Source: Rhodococcus yunnanensis NBRC 103083
GTDB taxonomy: Bacteria; Actinomycetota; Actinomycetes; Mycobacteriales; Mycobacteriaceae
Assembly: GCF_001895005.1 (NCBI RefSeq)
Contig: NZ_BCXH01000022.1
Coordinates: 30,976-94,975, forward strand
Length of the DNA: 64,000 nt
Direction: 5' to 3'
Below the pieces are notes generated by a model. It did not search any database. It was not told where the DNA came from and saw nothing but the letters and a program-made list of their open reading frames with translations. The position numbers and the translations under genes were made by a program. Below are positions 17,136 to 25,629 of the stretch, in pieces (within the stretch, counting starts at the first letter, position 1; the number at the start of each line of letters is the position of its first letter).

Positions 17136-18614
17136 GTGATCGCGCGAACGGTATACGGGCAGGTCGAGGGAATCGCCGACGACGGTATCGCCGTCTGGAA
17201 AGGCATCCCGTATGCGGCGCCGCCGGTCGGGGACGGAAGGCTGCGCGCACCGGTGACGCCCGGATCGTGGTCGGGAGTACGTTCGGCGACCGAGTTCGGG
17301 CGGATCGCTCCGCAGAGCGCGCAGGGTCCGATGCCGATCGATCCGTCGCTCACGCTCGGTGAGGACTGTCTGACGCTCAACGTCTGGGCGCCGCAGGACC
17401 GACACGGCCTTCCGGTGATGGTGTGGATCCACGGCGGTGCGTATTTCATCGGGTCGTCGGCGCAACGGATGTTCGACGGCCGCACCCTGGTCCGCGAGGG
17501 CGGAGTCGTCCTGGTGACGGTCAACTACCGTCTCGGTGCGCTGGGGTTCCTGGACTTCTCGTCGTTCGGGGACTTCGATTCGAATCTCGGTCTGCGAGAT
17601 CAGATAGCTGCCCTCGAATGGGTGCGAGAGAACATCTCCGCGTTCGGTGGGGATCCGTCGAACGTGACGCTGTTCGGCGAGTCGGCAGGCGGAGGGGCGG
17701 TGACGACACTGCTCACTTCCCCTTCGGCCGAGGGGTTGTTCCATCGCGCGATAGCCGAAAGTTCGCCTGCCACTTCGGTGTACGGATCGGCGCGTGCGTC
17801 GAGTATCGCGGAGCGTTTCCTGGAGTTGGCGGGAGTGCAGGCCGACCGGCTGCGTGACATGCCCGTCTCGGAGTTCGTTCGCGCGGGCGCCGAGCTGGTG
17901 CAGGACATCCCGTCGAAAGTGCCGGGAACTCTGGCCGTCGCACCGACCGTGGACGGCGACATCGTGCCCCACTACCCGGTGGCGTCCTTCCAGAAGGGAC
18001 GGCAACTGCAGGTTCCGCTGCTGATCGGAACCAACCGCGACGAGGCATCGCTGTTCAAGCTGATGAAGTCGCCGCTGATGCCGATCACGCCGGACAAGAT
18101 CCACGAGATGTTCCAGGCGATCGCTGCCGATCACCCACAGCTGCCTGCGGACGAGGAAGCCGAGATCGCGCTCGCGTACCCGCACTATCCGTCGAAGAAG
18201 ACGGCGATGGAGATATCGCGGGATGCGGCGTTCCGCATGCCGACGCTGTGGATCGCCGAGGCGCACAGTCGGCTCGCTCCGACGTACGTGTACCGCTTCG
18301 ACCACGCGTCGCCGCTGTTTCGGTTGACGGGCATCGGGGCGACCCACGGTACCGAGGTGCCGTACGTGTTCGGAAATTTCGGGGTGATCCCGAAGGATCC
18401 GACGTACAAACTCGGTGGTCGGAAGTCTGCGCAGATCGTGGCTCGGCGTATGCGGCAGCGGTGGATCGATTTTGCGCACGGGCGTGCGCCGTGGACGGCC
18501 TACGACGAGACGAATCGGACGACTCTGCTGATCGACAAGCAGGACAGGGAGGTCGACGATCCCGATCGTGACCTTCGTCGGGCATGGGGCGAGGAGGTCG
18601 TCGCCTACACGTGA
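17136..18614 (+). CDS. Type B carboxylesterase
   Basis: A 492-residue carboxylesterase/lipase family serine hydrolase of normal length. The nucleophile is S183 in FGESAGGG, the oxyanion hole is HGGAY (99-103), and EDCLTLNVWAP (76-86) is the second family signature. The histidine is probably in TGIGATHGTEVPYVFG. No signal peptide, so cytoplasmic. The frame is open from 16902, but that would overlap the divergent protease; GTG at 17136 gives the family start VIARTVYGQVEGI. The substrate is unknown; these enzymes hydrolyse assorted esters and carbamates. Confidence 0.88.
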   Translation: MIARTVYGQVEGIADDGIAVWKGIPYAAPPVGDGRLRAPVTPGSWSGVRSATEFGRIAPQSAQGPMPIDPSLTLGEDCLTLNVWAPQDRHGLPVMVWIHGGAYFIGSSAQRMFDGRTLVREGGVVLVTVNYRLGALGFLDFSSFGDFDSNLGLRDQIAALEWVRENISAFGGDPSNVTLFGESAGGGAVTTLLTSPSAEGLFHRAIAESSPATSVYGSARASSIAERFLELAGVQADRLRDMPVSEFVRAGAELVQDIPSKVPGTLAVAPTVDGDIVPHYPVASFQKGRQLQVPLLIGTNRDEASLFKLMKSPLMPITPDKIHEMFQAIAADHPQLPADEEAEIALAYPHYPSKKTAMEISRDAAFRMPTLWIAEAHSRLAPTYVYRFDHASPLFRLTGIGATHGTEVPYVFGNFGVIPKDPTYKLGGRKSAQIVARRMRQRWIDFAHGRAPWTAYDETNRTTLLIDKQDREVDDPDRDLRRAWGEEVVAYT

Positions 18615-18633
18615 CGAGGGTAGCCTCACCTTC
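18615..18633. promoter_or_regulatory. Possible IdeR/DtxR-type box before the aldehyde oxidase operon
   Basis: CGAGGGTAGCCTCACCTTC matches 12 of 19 positions of TTAGGTTAGGCTAACCTAA, including both AGG/CCT half-sites. It sits 60 bp upstream of the 2Fe-2S subunit gene. A match of this quality is expected by chance many times in 64 kb, so context is the main support. Confidence 0.25.
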
Positions 18634-18692
18634 ATTGTCCGGCATACCTTTTGAACGTTTGATGGCACTGTCGCAGGGGTACCCGCACCCGC

Positions 18693-19196
18693 ATGAGCAG
18701 AGTAAGCCTGCGGGTGAACGGCACCGACCACGATGTCGAGTGCGACGTGCGTACCACGCTGCTCGACGCGCTACGAGAACATCTGGACCTCGTTGGTGCC
18801 AAGAAGGGGTGCGATCACGGTCAGTGCGGGGCCTGCACGATTCTGGTCGACGGTCGACGCATCAACAGTTGCCTCGCGCTTGCAGTGGCTTATCAGGGGC
18901 GTGAGATCACGACGGTGGAAGGCCTCTCCGACGGCGACACGCTACATCCCGTGCAGCAGGCGTTCGTCGACAACGACGCGTTCCAATGCGGGTACTGCAC
19001 GTCGGGGCAGATCTGCTCCGCCGTCGCCGTCATCGAGGAAGCCAAACAGGGCTGGCCGAGCGCGGTGACCGACGATCCACCCGAGGCAGATATCGAACTC
19101 GACCACGACGAGGTCCGCGAACGCATGAGCGGCAACCTGTGCCGATGCGGGGCATACGCCAACATCATTCCGGCGGTACTGGAGGCCAGCGAATGA
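18693..19196 (+). CDS. Aldehyde/xanthine dehydrogenase family 2Fe-2S subunit (PaoA/CoxS-like)
   Basis: A 167-residue electron-transfer subunit of a molybdenum hydroxylase. The plant-type 2Fe-2S cluster is held by C40, C45, C48 and C60, and the second cluster by C99, C102, C150 and C152 (motifs CDHGQCGAC and CGYCTSGQ...CRC). It begins directly with the ferredoxin-like fold and has no Tat leader, unlike the periplasmic E. coli PaoA, so the enzyme is probably cytoplasmic. It is first in a three-gene operon; its TGA overlaps the next ATG (ATGA at 19193-19196). Confidence 0.93.
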   Translation: MSRVSLRVNGTDHDVECDVRTTLLDALREHLDLVGAKKGCDHGQCGACTILVDGRRINSCLALAVAYQGREITTVEGLSDGDTLHPVQQAFVDNDAFQCGYCTSGQICSAVAVIEEAKQGWPSAVTDDPPEADIELDHDEVRERMSGNLCRCGAYANIIPAVLEASE

Positions 19197-20188
19197 AAAC
19201 CTTCGCCTACGACGTCGCAACCGATGTCGACGACGCCGTCGCCCGACTCGGAGCCGACCCGGACTCGGCTCTGCTGGGCGGTGGTACCAATCTCGTGGAT
19301 CTGATGAAACTCGGTGCCGCCGAACCATCCTCGCTCATCGACGTCACGAAACTCCCGCTGGGCGAGATCGAAGTCGCCGGCGACGGAGCGCTCCGCGTCG
19401 GTGCCGCGGTCACCAACAGTGATCTCGCCGTCCACCCGGTGGTGCGTAGCCGGTATCCGGTGCTGTCCCGTGCGGTTCTGTCCGGGGCATCGGGACAGCT
19501 GCGGAACATGGCCACCACCGGCGGCAATCTGTTCCAGCGCACGCGATGCGTGTACTTCATGGACGCGAGCAAGCCGTGTAACAAGCGCAATCCGGGCTCG
19601 GGATGTCCTGCGATCGAAGGCGAGCATCGCAACCTCGCGATTCTCGGCGCGTCCGATCACTGCGTTGCGACGCATCCGTCCGACATGGCTGTTGCCCTGA
19701 CCGCCCTGGATACGGTCGTCGACATCACCGGACCACATGGCCAGCACCGCGTCCCGATCGGCGAGCTCTACCGTCTACCCGGACACGACCCCGATCTGGA
19801 CACCACGATCGGCCACGACGAAATCGTCACCGCTCTCGAAATTCCCGCTCTCCCAGCCGGAACCGTGTCTACCTACCGTAAGGTTCGCGACCGCGCGTCG
19901 TACGCGTTCGCGCTCGCATCGGTGGCCGCGGTGCTCCGAGTCGAGGACGGACAGGTGACCGAAGCGCGTATCGCTCTCGGCGGAGTGGCACACAAGCCGT
20001 GGCGCGCCATCACCGCCGAGGGTGAGCTGCTCGGCCGTCTGGCGCGACCCGAGGTGTTCAGAGAAGCCATCGATCTCGAACTGAAAGCTGCCAAGCCATT
20101 GCGTGACAACGTGTTCAAGATCCCACTCGTCCGAAATTTGGTGACCCAGACGTTGACCGAGCTGGCACGACAGGAAGTCTCGGAATGA
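19193..20188 (+). CDS. Molybdenum hydroxylase FAD subunit with extra 4Fe-4S cysteines (PaoB/YagS-like)
   Basis: 331 residues. The FAD-binding motifs LGGGTNLVDLMK (28-39) and TTGGNLFQRTR (108-118) are present. Between them and the C-terminal domain is an insert with C119, C129, C138 and C157, the arrangement that in E. coli PaoB binds a 4Fe-4S cluster. This places the enzyme in the PaoABC aldehyde oxidoreductase group, rather than among CO dehydrogenases. ATGA overlaps join it to both neighbours, so the three subunits are probably translated in a coupled way. Confidence 0.92.
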   Translation: MKTFAYDVATDVDDAVARLGADPDSALLGGGTNLVDLMKLGAAEPSSLIDVTKLPLGEIEVAGDGALRVGAAVTNSDLAVHPVVRSRYPVLSRAVLSGASGQLRNMATTGGNLFQRTRCVYFMDASKPCNKRNPGSGCPAIEGEHRNLAILGASDHCVATHPSDMAVALTALDTVVDITGPHGQHRVPIGELYRLPGHDPDLDTTIGHDEIVTALEIPALPAGTVSTYRKVRDRASYAFALASVAAVLRVEDGQVTEARIALGGVAHKPWRAITAEGELLGRLARPEVFREAIDLELKAAKPLRDNVFKIPLVRNLVTQTLTELARQEVSE

Positions 20189-22266
20189 GCACCGCATCGA
20201 TCGGTCGACCGATCCAGCGCACCGAGAGCGTCGCCAAGGTGACCGGTACCGCCCGATACGCGGTCGAGCAGCGTACCGATGGGGCCGCGGTCTACTGCGC
20301 GTACGTCCCGGCAACGATCCCGAAGGGCCGCGTCGTACGCGTCGACACATCCGGCGGCGAGGAAGTGCTGGCAATCCTGTGGCACGGCAACGCGGAGAAG
20401 CTCGGCGACATCGAGGACGGCGAACTCGCCGTGCTGCAGTCGGATCGGGTGGCGTATCGGGGTCAGATCATCGCGGCAGTGGTGGCGACCACCCTGGAGG
20501 CTGCTCGCGACGCCGCCGACACGATCCGGGTCACCTATTCGGACGAGGAGTCGCCGGACAACACCCTGTCGGCCGAGCATCCGTCGTTGTTCGCGCCGGA
20601 GTCGGTCAACGCCGGGTTTCCCACCGATGTCACCGTCGGCGATCCTGATTCGACACTGTCCTCGGCAGCCCATGTCGTCGACCGCTGGTATTCGACGTCG
20701 CCGATGCACAACAGTCCGATGGAACCGCACGCAACCACCGCAGAGTGGTCGAACGGCGCACTGACCGTGTGGGATTCGACGCAGGCGCCATCCGGTGTCC
20801 GTGACGACCTCGCGACGCTCTTCGAGCTGGATCCATCGAACGTCCGAGTTGTCGCGGAGAACATCGGCGGCGGTTTCGGGGCGAAGGGAAGCACTCGGCC
20901 CAACGCGGTGTTGGCGGCGATGGCGGCCCGTGCGAGCGGGCGCACCGTCAAGCTCGCGCTGCCGCGTCAGGCACTGTTCGATGTGGTCGGATACCGGACG
21001 CCGACGATCAATCATGTTCAGCTGGGCGCTGATACACGCGGCAAGCTCACTGCGATAGCGCACGATACGTTCCAGCAGACCTCGCACGTCTTCGAGTTCT
21101 GCGAACAGACAGCCGAGTCGACCCGGCACATCTACGCTTCTCCCCACCGGCGTACCACGCACCGCCTCGCGGTGCTCGATGTGTCGACACCGCGGTGGAT
21201 GCGCGCACCCGGTGAGGCGCCGGGGATGTTCGCGGTGGAGACCGCGATCGACGAGTTGTCCTATGCCGTCGGCATCGATCCCATCGAACTGCGAATTCGC
21301 AACGAACCCGACGTCGATCCTGCGAGCGGCAATCGGTTCAGCTCACGCAGCGTCGTCGAATGCCTGCGGGAGGGCGCCGAGCGGTTCGGCTGGGCAGACC
21401 GTGATCCGCGTCCGGGGCACAGGCGCGAGGGTCGCACGCTGATCGGTACCGGCGTTGCGACGGCCAGCTACCCGGTCTTGATCAGCCCGTCGTCCGCGTC
21501 GGCACAGCTCGGCGCCGACGGCTCGATCACCGTGTCCGTTGCGGCCTCCGATATCGGCACCGGGGCTCGAACCGTGTTGCGGCAGATCGCAGCCGACGCG
21601 TTGGCCGTATCGGCAGAGCGGGTGGAGCTGAAGCTGGGCGACAGTGCGTTGCCGACAGCGCCGGGCGCGGGCGGTTCCTCGGGAACGTCGTCGTGGGGAT
21701 GGGCGGTGACGAAGGCATGCAGGCAACTCGTCGACGAGGTCGGTGGCAGCATCGACGACGCCGGCGGCCCCGCGCAGGTGAGCGTCGAGACGTCCGAGGA
21801 GATCGATCAGCAGAAGGATCTGGCGCGCATGGCCTTCGGGGCACAGTTCGCCGAAGTGAGAGTCGATATCGACACCGGTGAGGTGCGGGTATCGCGGATG
21901 CTCGGTGTGTTCGGAATCGGGCGAGTGATGAACCCGCGTCTCGCGCGTTCGCAGCTGATCGGCGGGATGACCTTCGGTCTCGGAATGGCTCTGATGGAAG
22001 CCGGGAACACCGATCACGAGTTCGGCGGCTTCTCCAATCACGACCTGGCCGAGTATCACATTCCGGTGTGCGCGGACACCCCCGACATCGAGGCGGTGTG
22101 GGTCGAGGAACACGACGACGAGCTCAGTCCCATGGGAGGCAAGGGAATCGGCGAGATCGGAACCGTCGGCTCACCCGCTGCGATCGGCAATGCGGTCTAT
22201 CATGCGACGGGGGTGCGGGTGCGGGATCTGCCGATCACCCTCGACAAGGTGCTACCGCACCTCTAA
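20185..22266 (+). CDS. Molybdenum hydroxylase Mo-cofactor subunit (PaoC/YagR-like aldehyde oxidase)
   Basis: The 693-residue catalytic subunit binds molybdopterin cytosine dinucleotide. Motifs: GGGFGAKG near 231-238, RAPGEAPGMFAVE near 333, and the active-site base E657 in GGKGIGEIGTVG. It is expected to oxidise aldehydes to acids, passing electrons through the 2Fe-2S clusters of the first subunit and the FAD of the second. No PaoD/XdhC insertion chaperone is adjacent, so cofactor loading must use a factor encoded elsewhere. Its stop (TAA 22264-22266) interleaves with the stop of the opposing ATPase gene. Confidence 0.92.
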   Translation: MSTASIGRPIQRTESVAKVTGTARYAVEQRTDGAAVYCAYVPATIPKGRVVRVDTSGGEEVLAILWHGNAEKLGDIEDGELAVLQSDRVAYRGQIIAAVVATTLEAARDAADTIRVTYSDEESPDNTLSAEHPSLFAPESVNAGFPTDVTVGDPDSTLSSAAHVVDRWYSTSPMHNSPMEPHATTAEWSNGALTVWDSTQAPSGVRDDLATLFELDPSNVRVVAENIGGGFGAKGSTRPNAVLAAMAARASGRTVKLALPRQALFDVVGYRTPTINHVQLGADTRGKLTAIAHDTFQQTSHVFEFCEQTAESTRHIYASPHRRTTHRLAVLDVSTPRWMRAPGEAPGMFAVETAIDELSYAVGIDPIELRIRNEPDVDPASGNRFSSRSVVECLREGAERFGWADRDPRPGHRREGRTLIGTGVATASYPVLISPSSASAQLGADGSITVSVAASDIGTGARTVLRQIAADALAVSAERVELKLGDSALPTAPGAGGSSGTSSWGWAVTKACRQLVDEVGGSIDDAGGPAQVSVETSEEIDQQKDLARMAFGAQFAEVRVDIDTGEVRVSRMLGVFGIGRVMNPRLARSQLIGGMTFGLGMALMEAGNTDHEFGGFSNHDLAEYHIPVCADTPDIEAVWVEEHDDELSPMGGKGIGEIGTVGSPAAIGNAVYHATGVRVRDLPITLDKVLPHL

Positions 22267-23009
22267 GCGAGGATGCGCTGCAGGAACTGACGGGTCCTGG
22301 CCTCGGTGGGGTTCTTCAGCACCTCGTCCGGTGTGCCACGCTCGACGACGACGCCGCCTTCGATGAACAGCACCTGATCGGCCACCTGTTGGGCGAACCT
22401 GATCTCGTGGGTCACGATCACCATCGTCCAGCCCTCGGCCGCAAGGCCTTTGATGACGGCGAGGACCTCACCGACCAACTCGGGATCGAGGGCCGAGGTG
22501 GGCTCGTCGAACAGCATCAGTTTCGGTTTCAGCGCCAACGCTCGTGCGATTCCGACGCGTTGCTGCTGACCGCCGGAGAGCTGGAACGGGTACTGATCGG
22601 ATTTCGCGTCGAGACCGACCTCGTCGAGCAGCTTGTGCGCGTCGGCGATCGCGGCGTCCTTCGGGCGCTTCTGCACGATCACGGGGCCTTCGATGACGTT
22701 CTGCAGCACCGTCTTGTGCGGAAAGAGATTGTGCTGCTGGAAGACCATGCCGCTCTGGGCACGGAAGGCGCGCACCGCAGCACCCGACGGGGCGTGTGCG
22801 AAATCGACCGACACCTCACCGATCCGGATGACTCCACCGTCGGCGGGGTCGAGGGCGTTCAGCGAGCGCAGAATGGTGGTCTTACCCGACCCGGACGGCC
22901 CGATGATCACGGTGACCGTTCCGGCCGGTACCGAGAACGAGACGTCCTTCAACACCTCGATCGCGCCGAACGACTTCTTCAGGGAGTTCACGTCGAGTAG
23001 GTCGGTCAT
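22263..23009 (-). CDS. Polar amino acid ABC transporter ATPase (GlnQ-like)
   Basis: A 248-residue ABC ATPase of the PAAT family. Walker A GPSGSGKTT is at 37-45, the signature LSGGQQQR at 144-151 and Walker B LMLFDEP at 164-170. It powers uptake through the fused binding-protein/permease encoded just upstream; ATG at 23009 overlaps that gene's TGA (ATGA at 23006-23009). Last gene of a four-gene operon. The frame is open to 23636 but this part is a shadow of the permease. Confidence 0.92.
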   Translation of the reverse strand: MTDLLDVNSLKKSFGAIEVLKDVSFSVPAGTVTVIIGPSGSGKTTILRSLNALDPADGGVIRIGEVSVDFAHAPSGAAVRAFRAQSGMVFQQHNLFPHKTVLQNVIEGPVIVQKRPKDAAIADAHKLLDEVGLDAKSDQYPFQLSGGQQQRVGIARALALKPKLMLFDEPTSALDPELVGEVLAVIKGLAAEGWTMVIVTHEIRFAQQVADQVLFIEGGVVVERGTPDEVLKNPTEARTRQFLQRILA

Positions 23010-24493
23010 TTCGCCACATACCTGTCGAGTCGGACTTCGAGTTTGCCTTGGAAGAACGAGAGGATCATGCAGATCACCCAGTAGTAGATCGCCGCGACGC
23101 TGTACAGCGCGAAGAAGTCGAACGTCGGTGCCGCCGCGAGCTGCGCCACCCGCAACAGCTCGGTCACCAGGATGGTCGACGCGAGCGAGGTGTCCTTCAC
23201 GAGCGAGATCAGCGTGTTGGACAGCGGTGGAACGGCAGTGCGCAGCGCCTGAGGGAGAACGATGCGTTGCAGCGTCGTCCGATATCCCATGCCGATGGTC
23301 TGCGACGCCTCCCACTGGCCTTTCGGCACACTCAGGATCGCAGCTCGAATCACCTCGGCTGCGTAACCACCGACGTTCAACGAGAAGGCGATCACCGCGG
23401 CCGGGAACGGATCGATCACGATTCCGAACTGAGGCAGCGCGTAGAAGACGATGAACAACTGCAGCAGCAGGGGAGTGCCGCGGATGATCGAGACGTAGAA
23501 CCGGGCGGCATTCGATAAAGCCCTCTTGGAGGAGATCCGAGCCAGCGCGACACCCAATGCGATGACGAGCCCGATCACGAAACTGATCGCCGTCAGCGGG
23601 ATCGTCATCGTGAGCGTCGCCTTCAGCATCGGCCACAGGTTGTCCAGAATCAGATCGAGTTTCGACGGCGCCTCGGCGCTGGCCGCGTCGGAGGTCGGCG
23701 CCTGTGTGTCCGCAGTGGGTGCGGCGACGTCGGATCCGAAGTACTTCTCGGAGATCTGGGCGAGGGTTCCATCTGCCTGCAGTGTGTCGATGGCGTCGTC
23801 GACCTGGCCCATCAGCCCGCTGTCCTTGCGGGCGGCGAATGCCTGGTAGCTGGTGTCCCCGGTCTGGGCGGCGACCTTCACCCCGGTGTCACCCGTTTGC
23901 TTCAGATACTCGGCGATTGCGAGGCTGTCGTTGACGGTGGCATCGACACGACCGTCCTTGACGAGCGTGACGGCCTGGACGAAGCCTTCGACCGCCTCGA
24001 CGTTCGCTCCCGCGTCGGAGGCGACCTCGGCCCAGTTGCTCGTCGACGACTGTGCGGTCGTCTTGCCTGCGAGGTCTGCGACCGAGGTGATCGAGGTGTT
24101 GTTCGCCGCGGTGAGGATCTCGCCCTCGGACACCGTGTAGGGCTTCGAGAGGTCGTACTTGCTCTGTCGTTCGGGGTTGATCGTGACCTGGTTGGCGATG
24201 AGGTCGAATCGCTGCGATTCGAGTCCGGCGAAAATGGAATCGAAGGGCGTCTGGACGTACTCGACGCGTACGCCCAGCTCACTCGCGACCGCGTCGACGA
24301 CGTCGATGTCGTAGCCCGTCAGCTGCCCGTCGCTGCCCTGGTAACTGAAGGGGCTGTAGGTCCCCTCGGTCCCGACGACGAGTACGCCGTCTTCCTTGAT
24401 CTGGTCGATCAGCGGGCCCGAGGACGACCCGCAGCCGGCCACGGCCGCCAGGGCGACGATCGTTGCCAGCAGTGCAAGCGCTCTACGGTGCAC
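23006..24493 (-). CDS. Fused amino acid ABC substrate-binding protein and permease
   Basis: 495 residues joining two functions. A lipoprotein-type signal (AVAGC, C21) leads into a family 3 solute-binding domain (about 30-255: GVLVVGTEGTYSPFSY, GYDIDVVDAVASELG). A Thr/Ala/Pro linker (about 255-275) connects to a His/Glu/Gln-type permease (about 280-495) with the EAA loop EVIRAAILSVPKGQWEASQTIGMG that docks on the ATPase. Probable import of a polar amino acid such as cystine, glutamine or glutamate; the ligand is not certain. If the cysteine is lipidated and cleaved, the binding domain would be anchored at both ends. Confidence 0.9.
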   Translation of the reverse strand: MHRRALALLATIVALAAVAGCGSSSGPLIDQIKEDGVLVVGTEGTYSPFSYQGSDGQLTGYDIDVVDAVASELGVRVEYVQTPFDSIFAGLESQRFDLIANQVTINPERQSKYDLSKPYTVSEGEILTAANNTSITSVADLAGKTTAQSSTSNWAEVASDAGANVEAVEGFVQAVTLVKDGRVDATVNDSLAIAEYLKQTGDTGVKVAAQTGDTSYQAFAARKDSGLMGQVDDAIDTLQADGTLAQISEKYFGSDVAAPTADTQAPTSDAASAEAPSKLDLILDNLWPMLKATLTMTIPLTAISFVIGLVIALGVALARISSKRALSNAARFYVSIIRGTPLLLQLFIVFYALPQFGIVIDPFPAAVIAFSLNVGGYAAEVIRAAILSVPKGQWEASQTIGMGYRTTLQRIVLPQALRTAVPPLSNTLISLVKDTSLASTILVTELLRVAQLAAAPTFDFFALYSVAAIYYWVICMILSFFQGKLEVRLDRYVAK

Positions 24494-24504
24494 GAGGTGC
24501 CTTC

Positions 24505-24987
24505 CTACCCGTCGATCTCCAACTCAGCTGAGACAACCACAGCGTTGTTCATCGGCAGAGCTGCCACACCGATGGCCGTGCGCGCATGCCCACCGATCTC
24601 GGGGCCGAACACCTGCAGGATCAGGTCCGAGAATCCGTTGACGGCCGTGGTGGTCTGGGTGAAGAGATGGTCGGCGTTGACCATCCCCGACACCGTGAGC
24701 CACGCACTGATTCGGTCCAGATCCCCGATGGCGCGCCGGACACTCGCCAGCACGGCAAGCGCGGTGTCGCGAGCCGCATCGGTGGCGGCGTCGAGGGAGA
24801 CCTCCGACGGCACCGGCCCGAACGGACCGGCCAGCGTGCCGTCGGGGTGCTGCGGCGAATGACCGGAGACGTAGACCCGGTTTCCGCGCACGCGTACCCA
24901 CTCGAACGAGAACTGGAATCCCGGTGGAGCCTCGGCCTGCGCCGGTAGGACGAATCCGAGCTCGGCGATTCTGCGTTCGATGTGCAT
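24505..24987 (-). CDS. RidA/YjgF/YER057c-family protein
   Basis: 160 residues with the chorismate-mutase-like RidA fold, of the longer subgroup (SGHSPQHPDGTLAGPFG, then AARDTALAVLASVRRAIGDLDRI). RidA proteins remove reactive enamine/imine intermediates made by PLP enzymes; this subgroup often lacks the classic arginine-binding tip and its substrate is unknown. It lies 11 bp before the transporter gene and 4 bp after the phosphatase gene, so it is cotranscribed with amino-acid uptake, which fits a role in amino-acid breakdown. Confidence 0.85.
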   Translation of the reverse strand: MHIERRIAELGFVLPAQAEAPPGFQFSFEWVRVRGNRVYVSGHSPQHPDGTLAGPFGPVPSEVSLDAATDAARDTALAVLASVRRAIGDLDRISAWLTVSGMVNADHLFTQTTTAVNGFSDLILQVFGPEIGGHARTAIGVAALPMNNAVVVSAELEIDG

Positions 24988-24991
24988 GCGC

Positions 24992-25555
24992 TCACGTCCT
25001 CCGTGCCGGGATGCTGTTGATGGTCTCGACGGTCCATCCCGACCCGTCGTGTACGAGGGTCGACACGCCTGCGTTGAGGATCCTCGGCGACGGTACCCCG
25101 CGGATGGCGTCGAAGATCGCCCTGATCACACCGCCGTGTGCGACGGCGATCACCGACGAGTCGGGATGAGCGGCCGCGATCTCGTCGACGGCACGGACGC
25201 CGCGCACGATGAGGTCACGCCGCGATTCCAGGCCGGGGTAGCGGCCGTGCGGCCAGTGCGAGTACGCGTCGTAGTCGGTGAAACCCTCGGCGTCGCCGAA
25301 ATGCCGCTCGGCGAGATCGGCGTAGGTGGCCGTGCGTTCGATCCCGAGATGCTTGCCGATGATGTCGGCGGTCTCCGCGGCCCGCGACAGCGGCGAGCTC
25401 ACCAGCAGGTCCCACTGACGCTCGCCCAACTCGTATACCGCCTCGCGTGCCTGCGCCCGACCTGTCTCGTTGAGGGGAATGTCGGAGGATCCTTGCAGGC
25501 GGCCGTGCAGATTCCACTCGGTTTCGCCATGCCGAACCAGCGCCAGAAAAGTCAT
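24992..25555 (-). CDS. Histidine phosphatase family protein (phosphoglycerate mutase-like)
   Basis: 187 residues. The phosphohistidine motif LVRHGETEWN is at 6-15, the second arginine is in SSPLSRAAETA, the acid is in LAERHFGDAEG, and the second histidine is in VAHGGVIRA. The catalytic set is complete. Members act on small phosphoesters (phosphoglycerates, cofactors, alpha-ribazole phosphate) and the substrate cannot be deduced here. First gene of the operon with RidA and the amino-acid ABC transporter. Confidence 0.88.
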   Translation of the reverse strand: MTFLALVRHGETEWNLHGRLQGSSDIPLNETGRAQAREAVYELGERQWDLLVSSPLSRAAETADIIGKHLGIERTATYADLAERHFGDAEGFTDYDAYSHWPHGRYPGLESRRDLIVRGVRAVDEIAAAHPDSSVIAVAHGGVIRAIFDAIRGVPSPRILNAGVSTLVHDGSGWTVETINSIPARRT

Positions 25556-25629
25556 AGTCAGCGAAGATTATCGTAGTTACCAGGGAGTACGGTCGAGAGG
25601 TACACAGTCGATGACAGCGGAGGGATCTC

